This document shows positions 1 to 10,018 of a DNA stretch of 24,923 nt, piece by piece. Position numbers and translations under genes: made by a program. Where the stretch lies: positions 1 through 24,923 of IMG/VR virus record IMGVR_UViG_3300037137_000512; one strand, written 5' to 3'. Source of the DNA: a virus. Under the pieces are notes generated by a model, which saw only the letters and a list, made by a program, of their open reading frames with translations, had not been told where the DNA came from and ran no database searches. How positions within the stretch are numbered: the first letter of the stretch is position 1; each line of letters opens with the position of its first letter.

Positions 1-2509
1 TATTTGAATAAAGTGTTTGATAGCCAATCGCTACCCCATAACTATTACTTTGGTTTAAATAAGCAGTTTGATATCCAAGAAATACATTAAAACTCCCAGC
101 CAAAGTGTTATAAGCGGCATAATCACCTATGGCCACGTTTCTTTGAGAACTTGCGGCGTTTGCAAGAGCACTTCCTCCGATAGCAATATTAGATTGCGAA
201 TTATTACCAGCACCTATGGCGTATGTTCCAATGGCGATATTACCGTCTCCCGTGGCGTCTTGCATTGCGATGTAACCGATTGATATATTGGCATTAGAGG
301 TGGTTAGCGATTTTGCGCTAAAATATCCAACGGCAAGATTATAAGAACCACTCGTAATTCCATAAAGTGTTCCATACCCAACCCCAAGATTATAAGTTCC
401 GCTTAAATTATTATAAAGGCTTGAGTACCCGATACCTATATTCCCTCCTCCTGCTACATTGTTTAATAAATTCAACGCATAAGCGCCGATTCCAATATTG
501 TAACTTGATAAATTATTTTCTAAGGCTTTATAACCCAAAGCAACATTATTTCCATAATTATTTCCATGACTAAGTAATTTGCTTAATGTATAAGCTCCAA
601 CTGCGACATTCCCCGTACCATCCTCGTTTAACTCAAGAGCTTTATATCCAATGCCCACATTCGCGCCTAACGTGCTAATGTCTGCGTGGCCTACATTGCC
701 ACCGATATAAACGCATTCGATGTTTGCTCCTGTTCCCGTTCCAAGACTAACGCTATGCAAAATATCATCAAAATTTATTAACCCCGACACTTGTAATTTG
801 TTATTTGGAGCCGCTGTTCCTATTCCAACTCTTCCATTTGTCGTATCAAAATTCATTACTGGCGTTGTTCCGTCTGCTTTCAGAATCTGAATAGCGGTTG
901 TGGAGTCGGCAGCGGGATAATATAGCCCAGATTTTATTTTGTTAAATGCGCCAATACCTGTGGTTGTGAAATTAGCCGCTCCGCCTGATATGTTACCGCC
1001 AGTTTCGGAAAGCACGCTGTCCGCCAACCCTGTCGCCGCAAACTTCGGGATTGTTCCGGCTGTGCCGAGGTTGCCTAAATCAGCATTGACTATTGCACTT
1101 GTAGATAATAATCCCGCCGCTGAATTATGGACAATGCCGGATAAAGATAATCCCGAAAGAGTAAGTCCGGCAAAAGTTGGAGTTGATCCAGTGGTTAATC
1201 CAGCCACCGCTGCTTGGTTTAGCGTGGCATAAGTGGGAACCGTTGCGCTCCCAGCTAAATATGTCCCCGCAGTCCCTACCGCCGTGTAGGTTAAGTCCCC
1301 ATCGGCATCAGAAACTAAGATACTACCAAGTGCGGCTCCGGTGGTGACTTTAAGAGTGGGAACCGTTATTCCACCTGTCATAGTAAGTGTTCCCGTTATA
1401 GTTACATTAGCGTTAAAGGTCAAATATTGATCTGCCGGTAATGCCGCCATAATACCGTAGATTATAGATTGAGTACGACCATTTGCTTCGTTCGCTCTTA
1501 GTCGGTTATCTATTAATAAGGTATCTGCACCAGTTTCTCTTGAACCAGCATAATAACCAATAGAAATATTTCGGTCTGAACTTGCCCCTGCTGATCCACC
1601 TGAATTTGTGCCGATAAAAGTATTGTAACTACCTACGGTATTACCTGCTCCGCTACCAACTACCACATTAAAACTCTCACCTGCCGACGTGGATGCCGAT
1701 GCCCCAAGGCAGGTGTTATTTTCTCCAGTAATACTCTTTCCTGCTTGATAACCAAGGGAAGTGTTATATGCCCCAGAAATTCCACCTGATTGTGCCTGTG
1801 AACCAACTGCGGTATTTCCCGATTGACCCGTAGTCAATATACCCGCACTATCCCCAATAAATACACTATTTCCCCCTATGAGAACCGCACCGGCTTTATA
1901 ACCAACACAGGTATTATAATGAGTGTTGGATAAGTTTAGAGCTAAATAACCAACTGCTACACATTGTTGTCCTGAAGTATTCGTTTTACCTGCACCGTAA
2001 CCTATAAAAACATCGTAACCACCTGATGTTGTTGATAACCCGGCTTCATATCCTAAAAAAGTACTATAAAGTGCATTATTAAAATTGATTAATTTTAATA
2101 CCTGAAAAGTGTTATTAGGGTTTACCCCTATGCCAACCCTTGTCGAACTGATTCTAATAGGTGAATCGGCAAGGCCGACAGTATCGCTAACATGATAAGG
2201 GACATAGTTATCACTTAAAGATATAAGTTTTACAGTATAAAACGTAGGACTGCTGGTATCGGAAAAGTTTAATGCTAAATTATCGCTTAAACTATTTACA
2301 ATATTGTATAGATTGTTTAATCGACCTTGACTACTACCAAGTAAGTTCTGTATAGATTGAAGCCATCTATTCAACTCATTCCAATCATAACCTGTCCCAT
2401 CTACCTTTAAACGTGGTACATTGGGAACCGGAGCCATAATTGTAGCTACCGTAGGCACTTTAGGCGTGTACGTTCCCGTATGTAAGATTGGATCGTTATA
2501 AGTCGTCAA
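1..2509 (-). CDS. Tail fibre / adhesin-like protein with GY-type head repeats (3' end outside window)
   Basis: The minus frame is open from about 2509 to the left edge, at least 836 residues. The N-terminal 80 residues contain a helical stretch of the type that anchors fibres (WNELNRWLQSIQNLLG). Two blocks of short repeats follow (about residues 146-323 and 600-836) with motifs such as NTxxGYxAG, NVAVGY and NIGIGYSSLY. These resemble the beta-roll head repeats of YadA-like trimeric adhesins and of many environmental phage fibres. Each block is introduced by a VGIG...PNNxxQV motif (near residues 120 and 558). A Thr/Gly/Ala-rich linker (TTGSTPTFAGLTLSGLSG) lies between. The start is uncertain: a TTG at 2509 overlaps the upstream stop and has AGAGG about 10 bases before it, while the first ATG (2437) has no clear SD. 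An S74-type chaperone domain often ends such fibres, but that part is not visible. Likely role: receptor binding, as a trimer. Confidence 0.8.
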   Translation of the reverse strand, partial: MTTYNDPILHTGTYTPKVPTVATIMAPVPNVPRLKVDGTGYDWNELNRWLQSIQNLLGSSQGRLNNLYNIVNSLSDNLALNFSDTSSPTFYTVKLISLSDNYVPYHVSDTVGLADSPIRISSTRVGIGVNPNNTFQVLKLINFNNALYSTFLGYEAGLSTTSGGYDVFIGYGAGKTNTSGQQCVAVGYLALNLSNTHYNTCVGYKAGAVLIGGNSVFIGDSAGILTTGQSGNTAVGSQAQSGGISGAYNTSLGYQAGKSITGENNTCLGASASTSAGESFNVVVGSGAGNTVGSYNTFIGTNSGGSAGASSDRNISIGYYAGSRETGADTLLIDNRLRANEANGRTQSIIYGIMAALPADQYLTFNANVTITGTLTMTGGITVPTLKVTTGAALGSILVSDADGDLTYTAVGTAGTYLAGSATVPTYATLNQAAVAGLTTGSTPTFAGLTLSGLSLSGIVHNSAAGLLSTSAIVNADLGNLGTAGTIPKFAATGLADSVLSETGGNISGGAANFTTTGIGAFNKIKSGLYYPAADSTTAIQILKADGTTPVMNFDTTNGRVGIGTAAPNNKLQVSGLINFDDILHSVSLGTGTGANIECVYIGGNVGHADISTLGANVGIGYKALELNEDGTGNVAVGAYTLSKLLSHGNNYGNNVALGYKALENNLSSYNIGIGAYALNLLNNVAGGGNIGIGYSSLYNNLSGTYNLGVGYGTLYGITSGSYNLAVGYFSAKSLTTSNANISIGYIAMQDATGDGNIAIGTYAIGAGNNSQSNIAIGGSALANAASSQRNVAIGDYAAYNTLAGSFNVFLGYQTAYLNQSNSYGVAIGYQTLYSN

Positions 2510-5118
2510 TTCTTTAAAACCTCTACATCTTCAATAGCGCCGACAAGAATCATGTCCTGATTATCAGTCATTCTAAATTCATATTGCCTTGCTCTATATA
2601 TTCCTAATCTTTTAAGGTTTATTATAAAATCATATTGATTAATAGGTATTAAGTCAAAATACATCCAACTTGACCAAGTTTGCCTACCATCATCTCTCCA
2701 TCGAAACATTAATAAGCTAACTGCATCGATTGAAATAACGATAGTACCGTCAAATGTAGCTTCCGGGGTTATAGTAAGATTTGCAGCGGTAATAGCTGTA
2801 AGATTAAACACGCTTGTAGCCGTAATTACCGCTGAAGTGGCGCCACCAAGCACTACGGTAAACGATCCTGCTGTTCGGCCTGTTACCGTGCAAGTAACCT
2901 GATAAACCGTGCCTATGACAGCCGCCTTTGATTGAGATAACACGCTGACATTACCAACCGTATGTTTCCAGCCAGCAGCCCAAGACCCTGTCCAATCTAC
3001 TGAAGTCCAGCCTGTTGAAAGTAAAAACTCAGTTGTCGGGAATGTCTTTACTTTGATCAATAATCCTTTAGATTTTTTTCTATTCCATGATCCATGATCA
3101 ACATGACCAGTTCTACGATAAGATACTATCGGAACACCATCATCGGTAAAGGCATCCCTATCCAATTCGTATATTTCAGCATCGGAACGAGATAAAGTCA
3201 GGGTCTTTCCCCAGGTCTTGATAAAGCATGAATGTTGACCTAAAAACATATTATGTAAACTTGTTCCTGAATCCCAATATCCCCATTTAATCCAGGTATC
3301 ATTTTTGTAATCGTATGCCCAGGTTTGATTTTCAGTAGGAAAAGACAATAGGTATATCGTTACCCCGCCAACACTTATGATGTCACCCACAGCATCATAA
3401 ACGGTCGTCATATCCATTAACACACGGGCAATCGGTTCAGAAATAACCTGCGGGGAGCGGCCTTGCATCTTTATAACCACCCTCTTTTTATCAATGACGC
3501 ATAAGGCAAAGATTGAATTATCAGCCTGCATTAAGGAATAAACTGCCTCAATGCCTATTTCAGCGAAGGCACTTTGTACGGAAACAAAAGGCGTAACGCC
3601 ATCATCCTGAAATACCTCCAATCCCTCACTCCCCCAGGCGTAGATTTCAGACCAGATAGTCGATAATGAAGACAGGGTATCCCCTTTAGCTTCACAGGTA
3701 AGCGGATTTACCGTTGCGCTCCAATAATCGTTTTCAATCAAGCCGGTATTCGGATTAGTGTCAGTCGTTAAAAACCTATTGGTTCCTGGATCGTTAGCAA
3801 TAAACCTATTGTTAATCCAAGCAACAAAAGTCGAATCCGGCGCATTTGAATCCGTAGAATAAAAATAATATACCCCATCTTGAGTAGCAACCAAACCACC
3901 CCCATTGCACATATATAACCAGGGGCTACCTGAAGAATCTTGCCCCCCGGCAAATATAACCGGAGTTCCGGCAACCAAAGATGAAGTTTTAGTAGGTACG
4001 GTATATCCTAAACTATAACCTACGCTTAATAATCCATTATACCAATGTTCGGCAGACCAACCGAAGTCAGCCGTAAGCGCTCCCATTGTTGACGATGCGG
4101 TTATGGATGTTACGGTTTTAAAATATTCAGCACCGGTTGCTATACCTATATTCGGCCCTACAATGACTTCGGACATTGTCGCTTGAAACATTCCTAAACC
4201 TGTAGCCGCTTTAAAATAGGTAACATGACTTAAACGATCATTAGTTGTATGACCACGTTGAATATATCCAAGTTCACCATCAGTTCCAGATGTTACATAA
4301 TTACAGTCAAATGAACCTTGAGATACTTCATTTAAAAACACTTCCACTATTGCAGTTGATTCACTATTGGATTTATCAACCTCAAATCTCCAAATCTGCG
4401 CAACCGTTGTGGAAGGCACAACAATATTTATGCCTACTTCCGTTAAGGCCCCACCTGCTTTAGTTATAAATAAACCATCAGAAGCAAATTTAACATTTAA
4501 TGCCCATGTAGCCGTACCGTAATACAATTCAGCATAATCAAAATTTGCTATGGTTCCTATAGCATCGGTTAAGGTCTGTAATTCTACAGTAAACTTAGCG
4601 GGTGGGGAAACAAGGGTTACTTTTCTCCAAGCATCTGAATCCGTTGCGGCTCCTGTATTAGTATCAAATCTAAATTGACCAGCCGGAGATACTTCGGATA
4701 CAGCAGCAGCAGCAGTATCCGCATCAGTCCACCTATCTAAAGTTAAACAACTTTCATCAAGTATATCAGGAGTCAATACCGGCCCAGGATAAGTTCCAGC
4801 TACCGTGAAATTTATACCTGATAAATCAGATGCACTGGTAATCGTAAAATGATGACCATATAAATCCGGTGGGTTATTGGCAATAGTACTCCAAGGCCCT
4901 GCTCCGGTAGCTGCTGAAACAAATCCATCCGCATCAGCATTTGAAAAATTAAGTTTAACTTCAGATATGCTTTTAAAGTATTTCTTACTTACAACGGTTC
5001 TACCTATTGCGCTTTTAATAGGTACTTTTTTAATCCCTTGAGTAACAAAAGGAATTAGTGACCAAGCCCTTACAATAACCGGATGAATATGATTAATGTA
5101 TTGTCTGTAAATTCCCAT
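2506..5118 (-). CDS. gp10-like packaged-DNA stabilisation / tail hub protein, C-terminal piece with two inserted jelly-roll-like domains
   Basis: 870 aa. Residues about 375-690 and 803-870 match what I recall of P22 gp10-type hub proteins, which close the portal after packaging. Landmarks are WSEIYAWGSEGLEVFQ (489-504), FPTENQTWAYDYKNDTW (593-609), SYRRTGHVDHGSWNRKKSKG (666-685), RWRDDGRQTW (806-815) and YRARQYEFRMTDN (841-853). The conserved pairing RRTGHVDHG...RWRDDGRQTW is interrupted by about 105 residues (695-800) that look like a carbohydrate-binding jelly roll (TGWTSVDWTGSW... ending FDGTIVISIDAVSL). Residues 57-122 plus 316-356 form one copy of the module shared with the next genes upstream, itself interrupted by a LamG/ConA-like stretch (about 123-312). 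Residues 41-57 (TVVSKKYFKS...) look like the second half of a module whose first half ends the protein encoded at 5625-6434. The SD is weak, so coupling to the gene at 5123 is likely. Confidence 0.75.
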   Translation of the reverse strand: MGIYRQYINHIHPVIVRAWSLIPFVTQGIKKVPIKSAIGRTVVSKKYFKSISEVKLNFSNADADGFVSAATGAGPWSTIANNPPDLYGHHFTITSASDLSGINFTVAGTYPGPVLTPDILDESCLTLDRWTDADTAAAAVSEVSPAGQFRFDTNTGAATDSDAWRKVTLVSPPAKFTVELQTLTDAIGTIANFDYAELYYGTATWALNVKFASDGLFITKAGGALTEVGINIVVPSTTVAQIWRFEVDKSNSESTAIVEVFLNEVSQGSFDCNYVTSGTDGELGYIQRGHTTNDRLSHVTYFKAATGLGMFQATMSEVIVGPNIGIATGAEYFKTVTSITASSTMGALTADFGWSAEHWYNGLLSVGYSLGYTVPTKTSSLVAGTPVIFAGGQDSSGSPWLYMCNGGGLVATQDGVYYFYSTDSNAPDSTFVAWINNRFIANDPGTNRFLTTDTNPNTGLIENDYWSATVNPLTCEAKGDTLSSLSTIWSEIYAWGSEGLEVFQDDGVTPFVSVQSAFAEIGIEAVYSLMQADNSIFALCVIDKKRVVIKMQGRSPQVISEPIARVLMDMTTVYDAVGDIISVGGVTIYLLSFPTENQTWAYDYKNDTWIKWGYWDSGTSLHNMFLGQHSCFIKTWGKTLTLSRSDAEIYELDRDAFTDDGVPIVSYRRTGHVDHGSWNRKKSKGLLIKVKTFPTTEFLLSTGWTSVDWTGSWAAGWKHTVGNVSVLSQSKAAVIGTVYQVTCTVTGRTAGSFTVVLGGATSAVITATSVFNLTAITAANLTITPEATFDGTIVISIDAVSLLMFRWRDDGRQTWSSWMYFDLIPINQYDFIINLKRLGIYRARQYEFRMTDNQDMILVGAIEDVEVLKN

Positions 5119-5122
5119 TTAA

Positions 5123-5608
5123 TTAGCTCAATTCTCTAAAGATAACTCCAAAATTCCAACCGGTTAAAGTAGCTGGCGCTGCCGGAAAATATAATACAAA
5201 GGCTTGTGCGACTCTACCCGTCATAACTATTGTTTCATTTTGAGTAGGAACCCAAAGCCAGCCATTCAACACATTAAACGCATCTTCAAAAAGAGTCGTT
5301 AATACACCTGCGCCCTCTGCACTTGCATTAATACCGCTTGTTTTTACGGCAATAGTAGTTGCACCGACAATCTGGGAAGCAGGATCGCCTATTTTAAGTT
5401 TAGTAGGTGTCATAGCTGTAACAGTTTGAAACGCTGTTGCTTTAGTGCATAATGCTATCCTCTGCTGTGCTGAAGTAGCGTTAGCGTGCTGAGATACCCA
5501 ACATCGTATGATTTCTATCGTGTCAGCTGCCGCTGGCATAATAGCAACCAGTGAACATACCGCATTTACAACCGTAATGTTTGCTCCGTAGACTGCATAC
5601 TCTCTCAT
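5123..5608 (-). CDS. Putative minor virion structural protein (161 aa)
   Basis: Starts with ATG at 5608 after a good SD (AAGGAGATAATAAAATG). The sequence is Ala/Thr/Val-rich and predicted mostly beta. The pattern IEIIRCWVSQ...SAQQRIALCTKA, then SGINASAEGAG and FNVLNGWLWVPTQNETIVM, ending PAAPATLTGWNFGVIF, is one I recall from small structural proteins of environmental phages. No enzymatic motif, signal peptide or membrane segment is seen. It sits between two open frames that together look like one gp10-like hub gene, so it may have been inserted there. It does not resemble a homing endonuclease. The next gene begins 4 bases after its stop. Confidence 0.65.
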   Translation of the reverse strand: MREYAVYGANITVVNAVCSLVAIMPAAADTIEIIRCWVSQHANATSAQQRIALCTKATAFQTVTAMTPTKLKIGDPASQIVGATTIAVKTSGINASAEGAGVLTTLFEDAFNVLNGWLWVPTQNETIVMTGRVAQAFVLYFPAAPATLTGWNFGVIFRELS

Positions 5609-5624
5609 TTTATTATCTCCTTAA

Positions 5625-6434
5625 TTAAGTTCCATCCGGCCCGACAAGAGTTTCCTCTTGTTCATTTCCATCTGCATCCAGTCCGGTAATGGTTATAGTT
5701 AATCCGCTCAAATTCATTAATGAAGTTAAAGTAACTTGATGACATAGGTTATCAGGCGCATGAGTTCTATCAAAAAGAATTATGTCTTCATCGGTTGCAC
5801 TTTCGATATGACCTATGAGATTTTCAGCATTATGCAACCGGGTTAAAGGGGTATAAACGCCTGCGCTGGTAACATTAAAAATCTTGCCGTTATTCACGAC
5901 AATAACCTTGTTCATCGGTTCCCAGAAGAAGATACCGTCACCAGCTATATCTAAAGCAGCAGCCCAACCGACATTCATGGTTTCAACACCAAGAGTTGCG
6001 TCTGCCGTAACTGAAGTTAAACTTTTAAAATATGATACGCTGCTAACCGATCCATTATTAGGACCATGCAGACCTGTTTCCGTAAGGGCTAACCCTTCAA
6101 CATCCGTACCCACTAAAGTAAAATGAATACCACTTAGATCGGCTGTTGAAGCAATAGTGACCTTATGACCCCAAATATCGTTAGGTTGACCGGCCATAAC
6201 AAGCCAAGGGCCTGCTCCGGTTGCAGCTACTAAATAACCGTCTACATCGGCAGCAGTCATTCCTGAATCCAAATTGGCAAAATTCACCAATCCAGGCCTT
6301 CGTCTGGTAATTAAACCTATACCTGGAACTGATTCCATATAGCAATCAATCATGTCATCCGAAGATATGGATTCAGCGATAGCATCGGTGTTGTAATATG
6401 GCTTTTTATCGAGAGGTAACGGAACTTGCGCCAT
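5625..6434 (-). CDS. gp10-like hub protein, N-terminal piece (269 aa)
   Basis: The N-terminus (PLPLDKKPYYNTDAIAES...DCYMES...RRRPGLVNF, residues 5-50) has the layout of the start of P22 gp10/packaged-DNA stabilisation proteins: a short hydrophobic lead, an N(C)Y motif, then RRRPG. Residues about 58-160 are a complete copy of the local beta module (DGYLVAATGAGPW ... LSGIHFTLVGTD ... YFKSLTSVTA ... MNVGW). Residues 163-215 resume hub-like sequence (FFWEPMNKVIVVNNGKIFNV). A second module starts near 225 but stops after LVGPDGT. The missing remainder appears to be residues 41 onward of the protein at 2506-5118, so this looks like the front half of a divided gene. Start ATG at 6434 has GGGGATATA before it. 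The piece may still assemble with its partner. Confidence 0.7.
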   Translation of the reverse strand: MAQVPLPLDKKPYYNTDAIAESISSDDMIDCYMESVPGIGLITRRRPGLVNFANLDSGMTAADVDGYLVAATGAGPWLVMAGQPNDIWGHKVTIASTADLSGIHFTLVGTDVEGLALTETGLHGPNNGSVSSVSYFKSLTSVTADATLGVETMNVGWAAALDIAGDGIFFWEPMNKVIVVNNGKIFNVTSAGVYTPLTRLHNAENLIGHIESATDEDIILFDRTHAPDNLCHQVTLTSLMNLSGLTITITGLDADGNEQEETLVGPDGT

Positions 6435-6449
6435 TATATCCCCATGACC

Positions 6450-6701
6450 TTATATGTAAGGAACTTCAGTAAATTTGTCCTTACTTTCAGGTCTTACAAA
6501 AGGAGGTTTTTGACGCTCTTGTCGTGCTCTAATTTGATCGGCAGGATGACGGGGTTCCCAGTCTTGCTTGCAAACCATCATACCGTCCCATCGTTTACGA
6601 AGTTCAGAAGCTTTGAATTTAAAACCGCATTCATCGCAAATACAATTCCAATCTCCCATTTTAAAAAAATCTTTAGACCCTGATCCTTGTGCAAAACTCA
6701 T
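6450..6701 (-). CDS. Small zinc-binding virion-cluster protein (83 aa)
   Basis: CDEC (Cys22, Cys25) and VCKQDWEPRHP (Cys44, with Asp47 or His52 as a possible fourth ligand) suggest one zinc site. The central pattern CGFKFKASELRKRWDGMMVC followed by DWEPRHPAD recurs, from memory, in small proteins of phage head-tail gene clusters; their function is unknown. The C-terminal half is charged and Pro-rich. The start ATG overlaps the upstream stop in an ATGA arrangement, with GAGGG before it, which indicates translational coupling. Confidence 0.7.
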   Translation of the reverse strand: MSFAQGSGSKDFFKMGDWNCICDECGFKFKASELRKRWDGMMVCKQDWEPRHPADQIRARQERQKPPFVRPESKDKFTEVPYI

Positions 6702-7318
6702 GATACCCTCGCTTGTGATACAGTTAAATAAAATATCGCATCTGTATAAGCAGACAATTTAACTCTAACACCGGTTGTGCCTACCAAAGCCTGTGTCTTA
6801 CTATCAACAGTTAAATCGACTGTACCTAACGTCTGCCATGAAGCTGGATTATTTTCATATACATTATCGTTTGTTTGCTGTTTAGTGTATTCAATGGTTC
6901 CAGAGGTTAAATCAAGCGCCAATTCAGTACCAGCATCCGGATAGGTAGCTACAGGATAGGTAGGCGTATAAACATATTCACTTTTACCCCCACCAATCCA
7001 GCCAGCATCATAATGTAACGCCCCAACGGTTGAACTTGCGGTAATAGATACTAAAGTCTTATAGAATTTAACACTATACACTTTAGCATTGTTTCCCCCT
7101 ACCAAACCTTCAGTAACAGACCTATTTTCAGCATCCGTTCCAAGTAAAGTAAAAGTAATACCGCTAAGATCATCGGATGTGTTTATACTTACTTGATGAC
7201 TGCACATATCCCCAGGTTGAGCAAGAAAAGTAACCCAAGGGCCTGCCCCTGTTGCAGAAAGTAAATAACCATCGTCATCCGCAGCCGTCATGGTATATTC
7301 AAATCGTTTAGGCCTCAT
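6698..7318 (-). CDS. Beta-module virion protein, paralogue A (206 aa)
   Basis: Residues about 12-110 are one copy of the shared module: DDDGYLLSATGAGPW, HQVSINTSDDLSGITFTLLG, a GxN turn, FYKTLVSITASSTVGALHYDAGW. The C-terminal 90 residues (QQTNDNVYENNPASW ... QALVGTTGVRVKLSAYTDA ... VSQARVS) match the next upstream protein closely enough that the two are clearly tandem duplicates. The start ATG overlaps the preceding stop by one base (TAATG). Probably a virion or tail-tip component because of its place among hub genes; no function can be read from the sequence. Confidence 0.7.
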   Translation of the reverse strand: MRPKRFEYTMTAADDDGYLLSATGAGPWVTFLAQPGDMCSHQVSINTSDDLSGITFTLLGTDAENRSVTEGLVGGNNAKVYSVKFYKTLVSITASSTVGALHYDAGWIGGGKSEYVYTPTYPVATYPDAGTELALDLTSGTIEYTKQQTNDNVYENNPASWQTLGTVDLTVDSKTQALVGTTGVRVKLSAYTDAIFYLTVSQARVS

Positions 7319-7935
7319 TATGACCTCGCTTGAGATACGGTTACGATAACCACTCCGGTAGTATGCGATGCAACCGTCACTCGTAACCCTGACGTTCCAA
7401 CGAGAGCCTGATTAATTGTATTAGCTGTACCTGAAGCCTGTAAAGCCTGCCATGATGCCGGGTTATTATCGTAAACAGCATCATTAGTTTGCTGTACAGC
7501 ATAATTACAGGTTGTACCGCCTAAATCAACTCCGATTAATGGGCCAGCAGTAGGATAGACATCTGTTGGAAAAGTGGGTGTACGAGCTAATGCCGTCCAG
7601 CCTATATCCATTGTATCCGCTCCGATAGTTGCACTTGGAACAACAGTTACTAAAGTTTTATAATATTTAGTCGAAGTGACAGTATCGGAACCACCGCCAT
7701 GCACATCAGGTAAATTTATAGATTCAGTTATAACTCTATCTTCTGCATCTGTACCCGTAAGAGTAGCAGTTTTTAATTTATGATCCGAAGCTGAATCATT
7801 ATGTATCGTTACAGGATGACTACATCCATCTGCGGCAGTTGTAGCTAATAGCGTCCAGGTTGCTCCTGTTGCGTTTGAAAGATACCCAGTAGCACTTGCA
7901 GCAGCGAGTGTATAAGTAAATTTATGTGGTCTCAT
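7318..7935 (-). CDS. Beta-module virion protein, paralogue B (205 aa)
   Basis: Same architecture as the adjacent downstream protein: a divergent module at about residues 10-115 (ATGYLSNATGATW, HPVTIHND, LTGTDAEDRVITE, YYKTLVTVVPSATIGADTMDIGW) and the C-terminal domain with QQTNDAVYDNNPASW, NQALVGTSGLRVTVAS and VSQARS. Its module carries a short insertion (SDHKLKT) where the others read DLSGI. The start ATG at 7935 follows AAGGAGTAAAAAAAA. Nothing suggests an enzyme; a structural role is inferred from context only. Confidence 0.7.
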   Translation of the reverse strand: MRPHKFTYTLAAASATGYLSNATGATWTLLATTAADGCSHPVTIHNDSASDHKLKTATLTGTDAEDRVITESINLPDVHGGGSDTVTSTKYYKTLVTVVPSATIGADTMDIGWTALARTPTFPTDVYPTAGPLIGVDLGGTTCNYAVQQTNDAVYDNNPASWQALQASGTANTINQALVGTSGLRVTVASHTTGVVIVTVSQARS

Positions 7936-7948
7936 TTTTTTTTACTCC

Positions 7949-9037
<1,089 letters not shown>

Positions 9038-9050
9038 ATCAACCTCCTAA

Positions 9051-9070
9051 GGAAGGGGTTTCCCCCTTCC
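9051..9070 (-). other. Hairpin with GAAA tetraloop just before the collagen gene SD
   Basis: On the minus strand GGAAGGGG-GAAA-CCCCTTCC forms an 8-bp stem closed by a GNRA-type loop. It ends two bases before AGGAGG, the SD of the gene starting at 9037. No T-run follows, so it is not a classic terminator. It could stabilise mRNA ends or tune initiation on the collagen-like gene. Confidence 0.55.
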
Positions 9071-9085
9071 TCAAGTACTTTTAAA

Positions 9086-10018
9086 TTATGACTGAATAGG
9101 AGTAGCTCCGCCAGAAGCAGTATCCCTATTGTCTATAAATGTTCTCTCCGCAGTACCACCAGTAAAAGCATTACCAGCCACACAAGCAATCCTGTTTCCG
9201 ATAGCAGTTAAACCAGTAACAGCGGTTAAGTCAAATCCAATAGATAGAGTTGCACCACCATTACAATCAGAAACAATGTTATCCATAAGTGTTGACTGAG
9301 CAGAATTTCCCATATTTATCGCAGCAGTAATAGTTCCACTATTCATAGTTATAATATTATTACATACATCACACGCAGTAGCTCCAGCAATTTCAATTAC
9401 CGCCCGATGGTTGCCAGCAACCCAAGTTTCAAATCTATTATTTGACAATCTTCCATAGGATAGACCAGATAAAACGGTTGCTATCGTGGATGCAGTTCCC
9501 TGTACCATGTGAAAATAATTATGATGGATATTCATTCTCCATTTTCCAGTGGCGATTGTAACGGCTGAATAATCAACCTTATTAATAATTTGAAACCCTG
9601 TCAATTCGCCATAGGATTCCATAATAACATTTTCATAAGCACCAGTTTGAATTAAAGCGGCTGCCCCAACTGTACCGACATCATATCCACTTCCATTAGT
9701 TCCAACTAAATGAACAGACGATTTTCCAGCCATTGTTAAAGGAACAGTAAGTGAATAAGCCCCGGTTCCTACAATGACGTAATCATTCCGTCCACCCTTG
9801 CAGGCATCAATAGCAGCCTGAATACCTAAACCATCTCCATCATCAGGATGAATAGAAAAAGAACCATCAGGATAACGATTCTGTCGTTTCATGTAGTCCC
9901 CAAAAAAAGATTTACTTTTAAGAATAACATAATAGACATTACCAATATCCAAACCACCACCTAACATGGAACGTCCATTCCAATAAGGGCCACCAATTCC
10001 AAAATTATAATTTCCCAT
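9086..10018 (-). CDS. Parallel beta-helix (pectate-lyase-like) virion protein (310 aa)
   Basis: The start is set at ATG 10018 because GGAGGTGTGAAA precedes it; an in-frame start at 10048 lacks such support. The N-terminus (MGNYNFGIGGPYWNGRSMLG) and the segment DGSFSIHPDDGDGLGIQAAID lead into a long series of beta-helix rungs: FQIINKVDYSAVTI, MNIHHNYFH, RLSNNRFETW, CDVCNNIITMNSG, STLMDNIVSDCNGG, LTAIGNRIACVAG. Asn-rich ladders of this sort occur in pectate-lyase folds and phage tailspikes. No catalytic set can be assigned. It follows the major capsid gene, so it could be a capsid decoration or spike protein; which of these it is cannot be decided here. Confidence 0.7.
   Translation of the reverse strand: MGNYNFGIGGPYWNGRSMLGGGLDIGNVYYVILKSKSFFGDYMKRQNRYPDGSFSIHPDDGDGLGIQAAIDACKGGRNDYVIVGTGAYSLTVPLTMAGKSSVHLVGTNGSGYDVGTVGAAALIQTGAYENVIMESYGELTGFQIINKVDYSAVTIATGKWRMNIHHNYFHMVQGTASTIATVLSGLSYGRLSNNRFETWVAGNHRAVIEIAGATACDVCNNIITMNSGTITAAINMGNSAQSTLMDNIVSDCNGGATLSIGFDLTAVTGLTAIGNRIACVAGNAFTGGTAERTFIDNRDTASGGATPIQS

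Noticed and set aside
939-1232. 97-codon plus-strand frame
   Set aside because: Lies wholly opposite the tail fibre frame, with no SD; composition reflects the opposite strand's Thr/Gly repeats.
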